A program made the position numbers and the translations under genes. Below the pieces are notes generated by a model. It saw only the letters and a program-made list of their open reading frames with translations, ran no database searches and was not told the origin of the DNA. DNA of 64,000 nt from Flavobacterium celericrescens (GTDB lineage: Bacteria; Bacteroidota; Bacteroidia; Flavobacteriales; Flavobacteriaceae): NCBI RefSeq assembly GCF_011392075.1, contig NZ_JAAJBV010000005.1, positions 169,059-233,058 of the forward strand, read 5' to 3'. Below, piece by piece: positions 44,131 to 54,111 of the stretch (its first letter is position 1; each line of letters begins with the position of its first letter).

Positions 44131-45243
44131 TTAATCTTTTTTATTCATTTTTAATTTTTCAAATATCGATTCTATATTTTTATGTCTTTTGGGTAATGTT
44201 CCCTTTTTTTTGGAATTTGAATATGAAGAAGATGCTGAGCGTGCATTTATTTTGCCGTTTTTGGTTATGATATTACCAGCATATTCTATACTTGACATAT
44301 GGATTTTAATTTTTAGTTCTACAAATAAGCGTTCAATAAAATAGCCAAATTGTATACTATCCATTTTTATGTGTATTATAGAATTGTGTTCATCCCAATC
44401 AGATTTTAATACTTCTATGAATTCTTCTTGAGAAGTTTTGTGTATATCTATGAAATCATTTTTTTCTAATTCTGAGTAAAGTTTTTTTAATAATTCAGTA
44501 TCAGAATCAATAAAATAATTTCCCTCTTTTTTTATATTATAGCTATCTATTTTATTTACGATAACTTTATCTAATTCAATTAATTTTTCTTCAAGTTTTA
44601 ATACTTCTTCTAAAATGAAAATAAGTTGATTTTTTTTATTCGTTTCAGTATTTTTAAGGCTAATGTTTTTTGTAATGAAGTCACTTAAAATTGATATTTC
44701 AACTAAAAAGGTATCGATTATTTTGTCTCTTAAATAATTAAGTTTTGTGATTTGAGTAGTTTTTGGGAACTCTTTTAAGAATTCCATTGAATTTTCACTA
44801 TATTTTTTTAGTTGAACATCTAAAAGAGTCTCATCACTATAATTATCTATTTGGTATGGTACAATAAATAGATTTTTAACTAATTTTTCAATTTTACTTT
44901 TGCAGTTTAATCTTTCGTGTGTTAATGTAATTCCAGAGTTTATAATTTCTTTTAATTCATCATTACTAAGATATTTATTTTCATAAATATCTATTCCTGA
45001 ATGAGGATTATTTGGATAATGGATTTTATCAGTTAAAATAAATAACATTAGTTCATTCTCAGTTACTTCATCAATTCCTTTTTCAATAATAAATCCATTA
45101 AAAAGCATTATAAATTGAAACTCATTTAATTTAGATATCTTTTTAATTAATTTTTTTTTCATTTTGCTTGAATTGTCAAAAGAAAGAAGTGAATCGCTCA
45201 ACTTTTGTAATTTACGATTGTATTTAAAATATTTATTTATCAT
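44131..45243 (-). CDS. Unknown protein of the integrative element
   Basis: A 370-residue helical, charged protein of a kind often found between integrase and excisionase in Flavobacterium elements, but I do not recognise a family. The C-terminal part (SIIHIKMDSIQFGYFIERLF ... IEYAGNIITKNGKINARSAS) looks like a separate small domain. It starts 4 bp after the integrase stop, so it is co-transcribed with the integrase. Confidence 0.68.
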   Translation of the reverse strand: MINKYFKYNRKLQKLSDSLLSFDNSSKMKKKLIKKISKLNEFQFIMLFNGFIIEKGIDEVTENELMLFILTDKIHYPNNPHSGIDIYENKYLSNDELKEIINSGITLTHERLNCKSKIEKLVKNLFIVPYQIDNYSDETLLDVQLKKYSENSMEFLKEFPKTTQITKLNYLRDKIIDTFLVEISILSDFITKNISLKNTETNKKNQLIFILEEVLKLEEKLIELDKVIVNKIDSYNIKKEGNYFIDSDTELLKKLYSELEKNDFIDIHKTSQEEFIEVLKSDWDEHNSIIHIKMDSIQFGYFIERLFVELKIKIHMSSIEYAGNIITKNGKINARSASSSYSNSKKKGTLPKRHKNIESIFEKLKMNKKD

Positions 45244-45247
45244 GACA

Positions 45248-46384
45248 TTAAAAGGTGAGATTTATAATAGGAATTAAGTTAGCTGCTTCTTTCATTTTTT
45301 TATCTACAATTTTAGCGTAAATCGTTGTAGTTCGGATCTCCCGATGCCCAAGACGTTTTGAAACTGTATAAATATCAGCTCCATTTTCGAGTAATAGCAC
45401 AGCATTAGTATGTCTGGCACTGTGGAAAGTAATGTGTTTTGAAATACCTGCTCTGTTACACCAACGTACAATCTCATTATTGTAAACCGCTCCATATTTT
45501 AAACCTTTAAAAACCCTTTCTGAAGGGTGTTGTCTTTCACCTAGTAATTCTCTTGACTGATTTGAGATGTATAAATATTCAACACCATCTGTTTTTTCTT
45601 GGCGAAAATTTATTCTACTAATTCCATTGTCTTCATCTCTAACTTCACTCCAGGTTAAAGTATTGATGTCAGACCAACGCAATCCGGTTAAACAGGAAAA
45701 AATAAAAGCATTTTTAAGTACCTGGTATTTACAATTTGTGCTAGCGAGAGCTTGTAATTCTTGATAGGTTAAATATTCTCTTTGACTTTCAGCTTGCTCA
45801 AAAGATTTGATTTTTGAAGCATAATTGATAGATAGATAGCCTTCATCAAAAGCAGCTCTCAAACATGCTTTAAATTTATTCAGATAGGAGTATTTTGAAT
45901 TAAGGGAAAGAGGTAAATTACTTTTAGTTTTTGCTTCCTTGTCAAAGTAGTTGCGAACCATTTTCACAAATTCTTCATCAATCTCTTCAAATAGTAAATT
46001 AGGATTGATACATCTTTTTAAATGTAGAAATGTAGCGGTCCAGTTTCCATAGTTTTTAGGGGAATCACTTTTCTCTTCAGTTTTTTCAATAAAAAAATCC
46101 AGGAAACGTCTTTTTGATTTTGAAGTATTTTTAATATCAAACTTACCCTGAAAGAATTCAGCTTTTCTAATAGATAGGATTTGCTCCGCTAAAAGTTCAG
46201 TTTCTTTGTTTTCTTTCTTTTCAGCAGCAGTAAGTGGATTTTGATGAAGATACAGTTTTAAATACTCAAAGTCTCTTATGTGAATTCTTTTACCGTCTTT
46301 ATCTAATTGTGAGCCTTTATAATATTCTAGGTAAAGACTGTACTTGTCATTCTTAAGTTTTTTCTTCTTTAAAGTGATTTTCAT
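45248..46384 (-). CDS. Tyrosine-family site-specific integrase
   Basis: A 378-residue tyrosine recombinase. An arm-binding N-terminus and SAM-like core-binding domain lead to the catalytic domain, with the first arginine in CLTGLRWSDI, HSARH, LGHRE and the nucleophile in TTTIYAKI near the C-terminus. It would insert and excise the element. Its 5' end is about 150 bp from the mnmE 3' end, which marks the right edge of the element. Confidence 0.92.
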   Translation of the reverse strand: MKITLKKKKLKNDKYSLYLEYYKGSQLDKDGKRIHIRDFEYLKLYLHQNPLTAAEKKENKETELLAEQILSIRKAEFFQGKFDIKNTSKSKRRFLDFFIEKTEEKSDSPKNYGNWTATFLHLKRCINPNLLFEEIDEEFVKMVRNYFDKEAKTKSNLPLSLNSKYSYLNKFKACLRAAFDEGYLSINYASKIKSFEQAESQREYLTYQELQALASTNCKYQVLKNAFIFSCLTGLRWSDINTLTWSEVRDEDNGISRINFRQEKTDGVEYLYISNQSRELLGERQHPSERVFKGLKYGAVYNNEIVRWCNRAGISKHITFHSARHTNAVLLLENGADIYTVSKRLGHREIRTTTIYAKIVDKKMKEAANLIPIINLTF

Positions 46385-46532
46385 AGGTGTACATTTTTAC
46401 ACCTTTTTAGTATGAAGGTGTACATGAGATGAAACAAATGTACTAATAAGGTAAATCATAAACAAGTCGAAAGACTTGTAAATACTTGCTAGTCAAGTAA
46501 AAGAACAAAAAGTAAATCAAAGGAAAGCGGTT
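46384..46532. promoter_or_regulatory. Integrase upstream region with short repeats
   Basis: AGGTGTACAT occurs twice directly (46385 and 46414 regions) with TTTTACACC inverted between them. Further on stand two small palindromes, CAAGTC-GAAA-GACTTG and ACTTG-CTAGT-CAAGT. They may be integrase or excisionase sites, or the mnmE terminator. No copy was found at the other side of the element. Confidence 0.45.
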
Positions 46533-47945
46533 TTATTTCCCGATACAGAAATTAGCAAAAATATTACCCAAGAGTTCATCATTCGTAACCTCCCCAGTAA
46601 TCTCCCCAAAGTAGTGTAGGGCAGAGCGAATATCAATCGCCATCAAGTCAGAAGAAAGCCCCGAGTCCAAGCCCCATTTCACCTTCTGAACCTCTTCCAA
46701 AGCTTTCAATAACGAATCATAATGACGCGTATTGGTTACAATAGTTTCGTTGTTTCGTAAAGCACCCGTATTCACAAAAGAAAGCAACGTATTTTTAAGT
46801 TCGTCGATACCTTCTTTCTGTTTAGCACTTAGGAAAAGTATATTGTCAATGGTAGCTTGAATATTGTTTTTTTGTTCAGCCAAAAGTAAATCAGATTTAT
46901 TAGCCACAACAACTAAAGGCTTTAAAGGAAATTTGTTTTTAATTTTCTCAATTTCTATTTTTAAACGGTTCAAACTGCTTTCTGAACACTGAACACTGTC
47001 AACTAAATATAAAACCACCTGCGCCTGCTCAATCTTCTCAAACGTCTTCTGAATCCCAATACTCTCCACCACATCTTTCGTCTCGCGAATCCCAGCCGTA
47101 TCAATAAATCGAAAACCAATACCATCAATGACCAATTCATCTTCAATCGTATCACGCGTAGTGCCGGCAATGTCAGAAACAATCGCACGTTCTTCATTCA
47201 ATAACGCATTCAATAACGTCGATTTTCCAACATTAGGTTCGCCCACAATGGCTACTGGAATACCGTTTTTAATTACATTTCCTACCGCAAACGAATCAAT
47301 CAAACGTTTTAAAACAAATTCAATGCGCTCTAACAATTCATGAAATTGCGTTCTATCAGCAAATTCCACATCTTCTTCCGCAAAGTCTAATTCCAATTCA
47401 ATTAAAGAAGCAAAATTCAGTAACTCTTCACGCAGTTTAGCAATCTCATTACTAAAACCACCACGCATTTGTTGCATCGCAATTTGGTGACTCGCTTCAT
47501 TATCCGAAGCAATTAAGTCAGCCACCGCTTCTGCTTGCGATAAATCCAATTTCCCGTTTAAAAAAGCGCGTAAGGTAAATTCACCTGCCTGAGCCATTTT
47601 CGCGCCTCTACGAAGCAATAATTGAATAATTTGTTGTTGAATAAAAGTAGAACCATGACACGAAATCTCAATCACGTTTTCACCTGTGTACGAATTCGGC
47701 CCTTTGAAAATAGAAAGCAACACTTGATCATATACTTTGCCAACCTGTCCTGAGCTTGTCGAAGGGTCTACAATATGTCCCAAATGAATCGTATGTGTCT
47801 TCTGTTTCGTAATATCCTTCCCAGAAACCGATTGAAATACTTCAGCCGCTATCGCAATAGCATCTTTACCAGATAATCGAATAATAGCAATCGCACCCGC
47901 TCCAGACGGGGTCGCCAACGCAACTATAGTTTCTTGTGGAATCAT
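46533..47945 (-). CDS. mnmE: tRNA modification GTPase MnmE
   Basis: A 470-residue GTPase that, with MnmG, modifies the wobble uridine of tRNAs. The tetrahydrofolate-binding N-terminal domain is followed by a G domain inserted in a helical domain: GEPNVGKS (235-242), DIAGTTRDT (258-266), DTAG (282-285). The C-terminal motif FCIGK, whose cysteine is essential, is present at the end. A repeat-derived peptide PSTSSGQ (61-67) interrupts the N-terminal domain in frame, encoded by the same 18-bp repeat as in purL. Confidence 0.96.
   Translation of the reverse strand: MIPQETIVALATPSGAGAIAIIRLSGKDAIAIAAEVFQSVSGKDITKQKTHTIHLGHIVDPSTSSGQVGKVYDQVLLSIFKGPNSYTGENVIEISCHGSTFIQQQIIQLLLRRGAKMAQAGEFTLRAFLNGKLDLSQAEAVADLIASDNEASHQIAMQQMRGGFSNEIAKLREELLNFASLIELELDFAEEDVEFADRTQFHELLERIEFVLKRLIDSFAVGNVIKNGIPVAIVGEPNVGKSTLLNALLNEERAIVSDIAGTTRDTIEDELVIDGIGFRFIDTAGIRETKDVVESIGIQKTFEKIEQAQVVLYLVDSVQCSESSLNRLKIEIEKIKNKFPLKPLVVVANKSDLLLAEQKNNIQATIDNILFLSAKQKEGIDELKNTLLSFVNTGALRNNETIVTNTRHYDSLLKALEEVQKVKWGLDSGLSSDLMAIDIRSALHYFGEITGEVTNDELLGNIFANFCIGK
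47749..47766. repeat. 18-bp interspersed repeat inside mnmE
   Basis: CCTGAGCTTGTCGAAGGG, identical to 6793-6810 in purL but read in another frame (PSTSSGQ). Confidence 0.8.
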
Positions 47946-48331
47946 GTTCTAATTTTAATCCTGCAAAGATAAATCAAAGTCAGAAGTTAGAAGTTAGAAG
48001 TTAGAAGTTTTTTTTAGTAGCACAAAGTCTCAAGAAGTTTTTCTTTTAAATAAAAATCCGCGAACATCAGTCAAATCCGATTCATCCGCGTGCTAATTTT
48101 TGCACAAAGTCACAGCAGCAATTATCTATAAAAGTTTATGCTGATTACTTAAATTTCTTTAATCAGTGTTCCAAAGAATCTTCTCGCTTTTTAGGACTTC
48201 AATTTACACTTGGATTATCAAATACTTTCTAAGTGATAAATCTGTGTTAAATTATTGTAAATATGATAGTTATCATTCTTTTTGTGGTTTTAAAGAGTTA
48301 ACTTTATAGAACTAAATTAATAGTTATAGTC
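47946..48331. other. Intergenic region with simple and dispersed repeats
   Basis: No gene. Three to four tandem TAGAAGT units lie at 47980-48008. A segment at about 48050-48110 (AAATCC... ATTCATCCGCGTGCTAA) is related to the repeats at 20711-21190. The promoter for the stress-protein gene is not clear. Confidence 0.6.
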
Positions 48332-49162
48332 ATGAAAAAAATTCTTTTCCCAACTGATTTTTCTGAAGCAGCAAATAGTGTATTTGTGCATGCTTTAGAA
48401 TTGGCTAAAATTGTAAATGGAGAGATTATTCTTTTGCATTCATTTGAACTACCCACACTTGATAATCAGTTTTTTCCTCAAAATTATGAAGCTGTTTTTG
48501 AGTCTGTAACTCTTTCAGAATATGGAATGTTTAAAGACGAAGTTCCAAAACTGAGAGCCATTGCAGCGGAAAGAAATTTGGAAAACATCAAACTATCACA
48601 CCGATTAATCCAAGGCGACGTAATCGATTGTATTAAACAAGCCGTTGCAGAAGATGCGATTGATTTTGTAGTCATGGGAACTTCTGGCGCAACAGGCTGG
48701 AAAGAACTCTTCTTAGGGTCTAAAACTGGCGATGTGTTAGCAGCAATCAATGTTCCCGTATTAAGTGTACCATTTGGCGCAAATTATGCCCAAATCGAAA
48801 CCATTGGTTTTACCACCCGATTTAGAGAGAAAGACAAAGACGCTTTAAAGAAAGTGATTGGGATTGCTAAAAAAACAAAAGCAAAAGTGAAATGTCTATA
48901 TGTAAAAACAAACACTTCAGACGTAAAAGAAGCCACTATGACCGAGTGGAAAAATGAATTTATAAATGAACCGGTACAGTTTTTTATTATTCCAAGTGAA
49001 GATATTGAAGAAACAATTCTAGATTTCATTGACAATCAAAATATAGATGTTCTGGCAATGCTAACGTATAAAAAAAGCTTCTTTACCGATTTGTTTACTA
49101 CAGGTTTTGCCAAGAAAATGTCCTATAGTACAGCAATACCCGTACTAGTATTGCATGAATAA
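48332..49162 (+). CDS. Universal stress protein (UspA family, two-domain)
   Basis: A 276-residue tandem Usp protein. The first domain is complete (KKILFPTDFSEAANSVFVHALELA; ATP-loop GTSGATGWKELFLGSKTGDVL); the second is shorter with DVLAMLTYKKSFFTDLFTTGFAKKMSYSTAIPVLVLHE. Such proteins bind ATP and help survive stress; the exact role is unknown. It is transcribed alone and faces dnaN across a terminator. Confidence 0.88.
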   Translation: MKKILFPTDFSEAANSVFVHALELAKIVNGEIILLHSFELPTLDNQFFPQNYEAVFESVTLSEYGMFKDEVPKLRAIAAERNLENIKLSHRLIQGDVIDCIKQAVAEDAIDFVVMGTSGATGWKELFLGSKTGDVLAAINVPVLSVPFGANYAQIETIGFTTRFREKDKDALKKVIGIAKKTKAKVKCLYVKTNTSDVKEATMTEWKNEFINEPVQFFIIPSEDIEETILDFIDNQNIDVLAMLTYKKSFFTDLFTTGFAKKMSYSTAIPVLVLHE

Positions 49163-49171
49163 TAAAAATTA

Positions 49172-49207
49172 AAAAACCACTTTCGCAAATTAGCTAAGTG
49201 GTTTTTA
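49172..49207. terminator. Bidirectional terminator between usp and dnaN
   Basis: AACCACTT/AAGTGGTT stem flanked by A- and T-rich runs lies between the two convergent genes. Confidence 0.75.
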
Positions 49208-49265
49208 AGTTAAGGGTTGGTATAGTTATTTTGAAAGCCTTAATAACTTGTATTTGATACGGCTT

Positions 49266-50387
49266 TTAATTACTTAACATTACAGGCATTACAAGCATTG
49301 TTACTGTTTCGCCATCGTCTAAGCCATCTACTGGAGTTAAAATTCCAGCACGGTTTGGCATTGACATTTCTAATTGGATTTCATCACTTGATAAGTTATT
49401 CAACATTTCGTTTAAGAAACGTGAGTTGAAACCAATTTGCATATCGTCTCCTTGGTAGTCACAAGTCAAACGTTCGTCTGCTTTGTTTGAATAATCAATA
49501 TCCTCTGCAGAAATATTCAATTCGGTACCAGCAATTTTTAAACGGATTTGGTGCGTAGTCTTGTTAGCAAAGATAGCCACACGACGCACCGAGTTTAAAA
49601 ACTGAACTCTATTGATTAATAATTTGTTTGGATTTTCTTTTGGAATAACCGCTTCATAGTTAGGATATTTCCCATCAATTAAACGACAAGTCAATACATA
49701 ATTCTCAAAAGAGAACGTAGCATTAGAATCGTTATACTCGATTGAAACTTCAGCGTCTGATGCAGCTAAAATCCCTTTTAAAATGTTTAAAGGTTTTTTA
49801 GGCATAATAAAATCGGCTACTTGAGAGGCTTTTACATCAGTGCGTGCATATTTTACTAATTTGTGCGCATCTGTTGCAACAAAGATTAAACCTTCTGGTG
49901 AAAATTGGAAAAACACACCACTCATCACAGGACGTAAATCATCGTTTCCAGCAGCAAAGATTGTTTTGCTTACTGCTGTTGCTAATACTTCAGCAGGAAC
50001 TAAAGTTTTTGAAGGATCGTCTAAAACAACTGCTTTAGGGAATTCTTCTCCTGGAGCGTAAGCAATGGCATATTTACCCGAGTTAGAGCTAATTTCTACG
50101 GTAGAATTATCTTCTACTGTGAACGTTAACGGTTGTTCAGGGAACGTTTTTAAGATATCTAACAAAAGTTTTGCAGGAATAGCCACACTACCTTGACTTG
50201 TAGAATCAATTTCTAAGGTTGCTGTCATGGTGGTTTCTAAATCAGAAGCCGAAACTTTTAATAAATTATTGTCTAATTCAAAAAGGAAATTGTCAAGAAT
50301 AGGCAAAGTGTTGCTACTATTGATAACACTACCTAAAACTTGTAATTGTTTTAATAAATACGAACTCGATACTATAAACTTCATCAT
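49266..50387 (-). CDS. dnaN: DNA polymerase III beta subunit (sliding clamp)
   Basis: A 373-residue clamp with three similar domains. Recognisable segments are MKFIVSSSYLLKQLQVLGSVI, RPVMSGVFFQFSPEGLIFVATDAHKL, LINRVQFLNSVRRVAIFANKTT and the C-terminal PVDGLDDGETVTMLVMPVML. It tethers the polymerase to DNA. It is not next to dnaA here; gldG/gldF lie upstream, a common Flavobacterium arrangement. The first of two adjacent ATGs is taken. Confidence 0.96.
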   Translation of the reverse strand: MMKFIVSSSYLLKQLQVLGSVINSSNTLPILDNFLFELDNNLLKVSASDLETTMTATLEIDSTSQGSVAIPAKLLLDILKTFPEQPLTFTVEDNSTVEISSNSGKYAIAYAPGEEFPKAVVLDDPSKTLVPAEVLATAVSKTIFAAGNDDLRPVMSGVFFQFSPEGLIFVATDAHKLVKYARTDVKASQVADFIMPKKPLNILKGILAASDAEVSIEYNDSNATFSFENYVLTCRLIDGKYPNYEAVIPKENPNKLLINRVQFLNSVRRVAIFANKTTHQIRLKIAGTELNISAEDIDYSNKADERLTCDYQGDDMQIGFNSRFLNEMLNNLSSDEIQLEMSMPNRAGILTPVDGLDDGETVTMLVMPVMLSN

Positions 50388-50473
50388 CTTGTATTTTAAA
50401 ATCGTTAGTTAGATTTTATATTTCACAAATATATTCTAATTCTGCTCAAATGCAAAAACATTTTTATTAACAA

Positions 50474-52156
50474 CTAACGACTGTATTTTCTTTTGCGTAA
50501 GAATGTAAATAAAAAACCAAAGATAGCTAAAATAACTACTGGTAATCCGACAGTTACCATTTGTGCTAGGGTATAATTTTTATAAACTTCTTCTTTGTTT
50601 AATAAGGGTAAATCAACATCTTTACTTCGGATGTTAATAAGTCCATTGTCATCTAAAAGATAATTTACACAGTTCATTAAAAACTCTTTGTTTCCATAGA
50701 GTTGGTTGGTCCATTTGTCAAAACCTAATTCTAGTGGCGTTCCTTTATCCAATTGGTTTTTAATAACGTCACCATCAGAAATCACAATCATTTTATTGTC
50801 TTTACCAACCGCTTGAAAAGTATTGTCGCTAAAAGGCAAAACTCTGTTTTGATAAGCCGATTTGAATTTACCTTCTAACAACACAGCTACAGGAAGTAAT
50901 CCTTTGCCTTCATATTCTTCAGGTGTGGTTTCTTCGGTTACCATGTCTAATGAAATTGGTGTAGGCGTACCTATTGGTTTTGAATATTCAGACGAACTCA
51001 AAAGTACTGTTTTCTTTAAGTCGTTTTTTAGTAATTCAATCGGGGAAGCAAATTCATACTTAATCCCTTCCATATTTTTAACAATAGGATTAGTAGAAGA
51101 AGGATAAATAAATGGCGAAAATTTCCAAAAATATTCTTGCAATTGGGTTTCGCTTCCTTGATTTCCAGAAGCAATTTTGATAGGTGTTGCTTGCTCGTCT
51201 TTAATCAATAACGGATTCATACGAATACCATATTTGAAGAACATATCGGTTAAATTCAATTCGCGTTGGTGTGCTAAAATAGTACCGGTTTCGTTGTACA
51301 TGCTGTCCATATCTGCCGAAACCGCATCAACTAACCAAAGTGTTTTGCCGCCATTAATAACAAATTGATCCAGTACTTGCTTTTCAGCTTCTGTGAATGC
51401 CTCGGTTGGTTTTGCTATTATCGCTAAATCATATTTTTTTAAAGCTTCTAAACTTTGATTAGGCTGTTTGGCTACAGAATCTAACGTAAATGTACCAATG
51501 TAATAACTCTCACGAACCGACTTCACAAAATCAGCGATAAAGGCATCATGCAATTCCCCATTTCCTTTGATAACGGCAATTTTCTTTTGCTTGTCTTTTG
51601 AGATTTTATTGATAGCTTCTGCAAAACCAAATTCTAAATGTTGTACCGAACTGATTACTTTTTCTTCAGTAGAAGCGCCCATAAGGTTTTTCAACAAACT
51701 TACTTTGGAGAATTTTTCACCATAAGTCGCTTGCGCCCATGGGAATACTACTTCTTGCGATTGCTTTCCTTTGTCTTCCACAGTGATGCTCAACGGTTGC
51801 ATGCCTCTTTCATAGAATTGCTTCATAACTTCCACACGCATTTCTTCCTTCTCAATTGGATTTTTGAATTGGAAAACTATGTTTGAATTATAGGCCGAAA
51901 ATTCCTCTAACAATTGTTTGGTTTCATTTTGCAAACGCTTGAACTCTGGCGGAAAATTCCCTTCTAAATACACATCAATATACAACGGACTATCCACTGT
52001 TTTGATAATGTTTAAAGTCGTTTCGGATAAAGTATAACGTTTGTCTTGCGTTAAGTCAAAACGCTTGAAAAAGAAGTTGCTGATTAAATTGATAACGATA
52101 ACTGCTAAAAATACAATTCCGAATTGCTTTAAAGCTTTTGATTTGTTTGCTGCCAT
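50474..52156 (-). CDS. gldG: Gliding-motility ABC transporter component GldG
   Basis: A 560-residue membrane-anchored protein of the GldA/F/G ABC complex needed for gliding in Flavobacterium. An N-terminal transmembrane helix is followed by the long external ABC-type uncharacterised domain (YLEGNFPPEFKRLQNETKQLLEEF, IIAKPTEAFTEAEKQVLDQF) and a C-terminal helix (VGLPVVILAIFGFLFTFLRKRK). The start at 52156 overlaps the gldF stop by one base (TAATG); an in-frame ATG two codons earlier is possible. Confidence 0.92.
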   Translation of the reverse strand: MAANKSKALKQFGIVFLAVIVINLISNFFFKRFDLTQDKRYTLSETTLNIIKTVDSPLYIDVYLEGNFPPEFKRLQNETKQLLEEFSAYNSNIVFQFKNPIEKEEMRVEVMKQFYERGMQPLSITVEDKGKQSQEVVFPWAQATYGEKFSKVSLLKNLMGASTEEKVISSVQHLEFGFAEAINKISKDKQKKIAVIKGNGELHDAFIADFVKSVRESYYIGTFTLDSVAKQPNQSLEALKKYDLAIIAKPTEAFTEAEKQVLDQFVINGGKTLWLVDAVSADMDSMYNETGTILAHQRELNLTDMFFKYGIRMNPLLIKDEQATPIKIASGNQGSETQLQEYFWKFSPFIYPSSTNPIVKNMEGIKYEFASPIELLKNDLKKTVLLSSSEYSKPIGTPTPISLDMVTEETTPEEYEGKGLLPVAVLLEGKFKSAYQNRVLPFSDNTFQAVGKDNKMIVISDGDVIKNQLDKGTPLELGFDKWTNQLYGNKEFLMNCVNYLLDDNGLINIRSKDVDLPLLNKEEVYKNYTLAQMVTVGLPVVILAIFGFLFTFLRKRKYSR

Positions 52157-52881
52157 TACCATTTCAAAGATTTAAGTTGATAAACCGTTGCGGATAAAAA
52201 AAGAAATGTTACACTTATGAAATAAATAATATCACGTGTATCTAACACACCGCGACTCATACTCTTAAAGTGAAAATCCATCCCTAAACTCGCAAAAACT
52301 GAATTATAGCTTCCAAAGAATGAACCCAAACCATCAAACCCAAAATAGAAAAAGAAACAACAAAAAACAGCAATTATAAAAGCCACAATTTGATTGTCTG
52401 ATAAGGTTGAGGTAAAAATTCCAATCGCTGTGTAAGCCGCAATTAAGAACAATAAGCCAAAATAAGAACCCAAAGTACTACCCATGTCAATATTGCCTTG
52501 TGGGTTTCCAAAATGTGAAATCGTTAACACATAAATTATAGTAGGAACAATAGCCAAAACAATTAAAATAAAGGCACCAAAGAATTTTCCGTTGACGATA
52601 TCCCAATTGGAAAGCGGTTTGGTAAACAACAATTCAATCGTTCCTTGTTTTTTTTCATCCGAAAAACTGCGCATGGTTACGGCTGGAATTAAGAAAATTA
52701 AAATCCAAGGCGCTAATTTGAAAAACGGACTCATATCGGCAAAACCCGAGTTTAATATATTGAATTCGCCTTCAAAAACCCAAAGAAATAATCCGTTGAG
52801 TAAAAGAAAAATAGCGATAACTAAATAACCTATCGGCGAACCAAAAAAGGATTTAATTTCTCGTAATAATAATGCTTTCAT
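52156..52881 (-). CDS. gldF: Gliding-motility ABC transporter permease GldF
   Basis: A 241-residue inner-membrane permease with six hydrophobic helices and the typical start LLREIKSFFGSPIGYLVIA followed by TMRSFSDEKKQGTIELLFTKPLS. It pairs with GldG; the ATPase gldA is not in the window. Gene order gldF-gldG with translational overlap is as in other gliding Flavobacteria. Confidence 0.93.
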   Translation of the reverse strand: MKALLLREIKSFFGSPIGYLVIAIFLLLNGLFLWVFEGEFNILNSGFADMSPFFKLAPWILIFLIPAVTMRSFSDEKKQGTIELLFTKPLSNWDIVNGKFFGAFILIVLAIVPTIIYVLTISHFGNPQGNIDMGSTLGSYFGLLFLIAAYTAIGIFTSTLSDNQIVAFIIAVFCCFFFYFGFDGLGSFFGSYNSVFASLGMDFHFKSMSRGVLDTRDIIYFISVTFLFLSATVYQLKSLKW

Positions 52882-52961
52882 TTTTTATTGTTTGTTTCAG
52901 GTTTCAAGTTTCAAGTTTTTTTAACTCTCAACACCAACTTCTAATTTCTGAATTCTAAATT

Positions 52962-53258
52962 CTAATTTAATGTAACCAATCTGTCTACACTCCACGCTTC
53001 GGGTTTGTCGCTGAATAGTGTTTTAGTATAACTCCAAACTTCGTTAAATAGTGTAGAGTTTCTATATTTTTCTAATGCAGCTTCGTTTTCCCAATAGCTG
53101 TAAGTAAAGAAAATGCGGTTGTCGTTCTTGTCTTGATACAATTCTAAAAACTGATTGCCTTCAAAATTTCGAATATGCTGTTTCACTTCTTCAAAATTAT
53201 TTAAAAAAGCTTCAATCTTATCTTCGTGGAAGCGCATTTTTACAATTCTTATAAACAT
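52962..53258 (-). CDS. Antibiotic-biosynthesis-monooxygenase-fold protein
   Basis: A 98-residue ABM-domain protein: FIRIVKMRFHEDKIEAFLNNFEEVK, the FLELYQDKNDNRIFFTYSYWENEAALEKYRNS core and a C-terminal extension. Small proteins of this fold are quinol monooxygenases, haem-degrading enzymes or have no known activity. It lies 4 bp downstream of the SAM-hydrolase-like gene, so the pair is an operon. Confidence 0.82.
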   Translation of the reverse strand: MFIRIVKMRFHEDKIEAFLNNFEEVKQHIRNFEGNQFLELYQDKNDNRIFFTYSYWENEAALEKYRNSTLFNEVWSYTKTLFSDKPEAWSVDRLVTLN

Positions 53259-53262
53259 TTTT

Positions 53263-54093
53263 CTAATTTTTAAATTCGATAGTAATCATGTCTCTAAATT
53301 TCAAGCCTAATAGGGTAGAGGCTGAACCTACGGTTTTAGGATTGCTTTTATAAATTGCGATTTCAAGGAAACCATTTTCGTTGAACAACGCTAAAAAATC
53401 ACCTTCAAAATCTTTCAATTGCTTGTTTTCTACTATTGGAAAATCGGAATAGTTTTTATGTATTCTAGTGATTTTTTTATTCTTCACCTGAATTTCATAG
53501 GCTCTATTTCGGGCTACATCAATAAATTGTTTTTGCGAAATATTGGTTACACAATTTCCAAACGAGTCAATATAAATAATTTGTCCTTTTAAAGTGGTTA
53601 AATCATTCGAAACAATTGTGCTTGCAGCATTCACGTTTTTCAACTCGGTTATTTCTTTTCCAATGACATTCAATAAACCACCGCGCGCAATATGGCAAGC
53701 AACCGCTACAAAAACATCCATATCGCTAGCATTGTTGTGCAACCTATCGTGAATGTTGATGGCAACTATTTTTTGTGCTACTTTTTTCTGTAGTAAGGCA
53801 TTCAAAATTCCGTTATCGGCACAAATAAAGAAATGATCATCCCATTGCAAGGCGATATGTTGGGTGTCAGCAACTCTTTCGCTGTCAACACCTATAATAT
53901 GAATGGTACCTTTTGGAAAATTAGAATAAGCCGCTTCAATGCAGTAACTAGCTTCTAATGTGTTGAATAGATCAATATCGTGCGAAATATCAACAATAAC
54001 AGCTTCTTTTAATTCCGATATAATTTTTCCTTTCAAAGCTCCTACAAAGTAGTCTTTGTGTCCAAAATCGGTTGTTAGCGTAATTATTGACAT
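53263..54093 (-). CDS. SAM hydroxide adenosyltransferase-like protein (DUF62)
   Basis: A 276-residue member of the fluorinase/DUF62 family, which cleaves S-adenosylmethionine with water to adenosine and methionine. The N-terminus ITLTTDFGHKDYFVGALKG and IVDISHDIDLFNTLEASY, and the later YIDSFGNCVTNIS, match the family. It heads the pair with the ABM-fold protein and diverges from phoH. Confidence 0.88.
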   Translation of the reverse strand: MSIITLTTDFGHKDYFVGALKGKIISELKEAVIVDISHDIDLFNTLEASYCIEAAYSNFPKGTIHIIGVDSERVADTQHIALQWDDHFFICADNGILNALLQKKVAQKIVAINIHDRLHNNASDMDVFVAVACHIARGGLLNVIGKEITELKNVNAASTIVSNDLTTLKGQIIYIDSFGNCVTNISQKQFIDVARNRAYEIQVKNKKITRIHKNYSDFPIVENKQLKDFEGDFLALFNENGFLEIAIYKSNPKTVGSASTLLGLKFRDMITIEFKN

Positions 54094-54111
54094 TTTTTTG
54101 TTTATAACTTA

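Larger units (their letters stand above)
40350..46384. mobile_element. Integrated mobilizable element (approximate limits)
   Basis: Partition-like genes, relaxase with oriT-like site, VapE replication protein, excisionase and tyrosine integrase are contiguous and co-oriented. No type IV secretion genes are present. The left limit is uncertain and could include the unknown gene at 39654, the adjoining restriction genes, or the whole island from 17.9 kb. Confidence 0.72.

Noticed and set aside
39413..46532. attL/attR pair of the integrated element
   Set aside because: Comparing 46385-46532 with 39190-39500 and 17834-17940 gave only matches of about 9 bases (ATTTTTACA), not above chance in AT-rich DNA.
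47980..48008. CRISPR-like or phase-variable repeat (TAGAAGT)
   Set aside because: Simple intergenic repeat outside any gene; similar ones are common in this genus.
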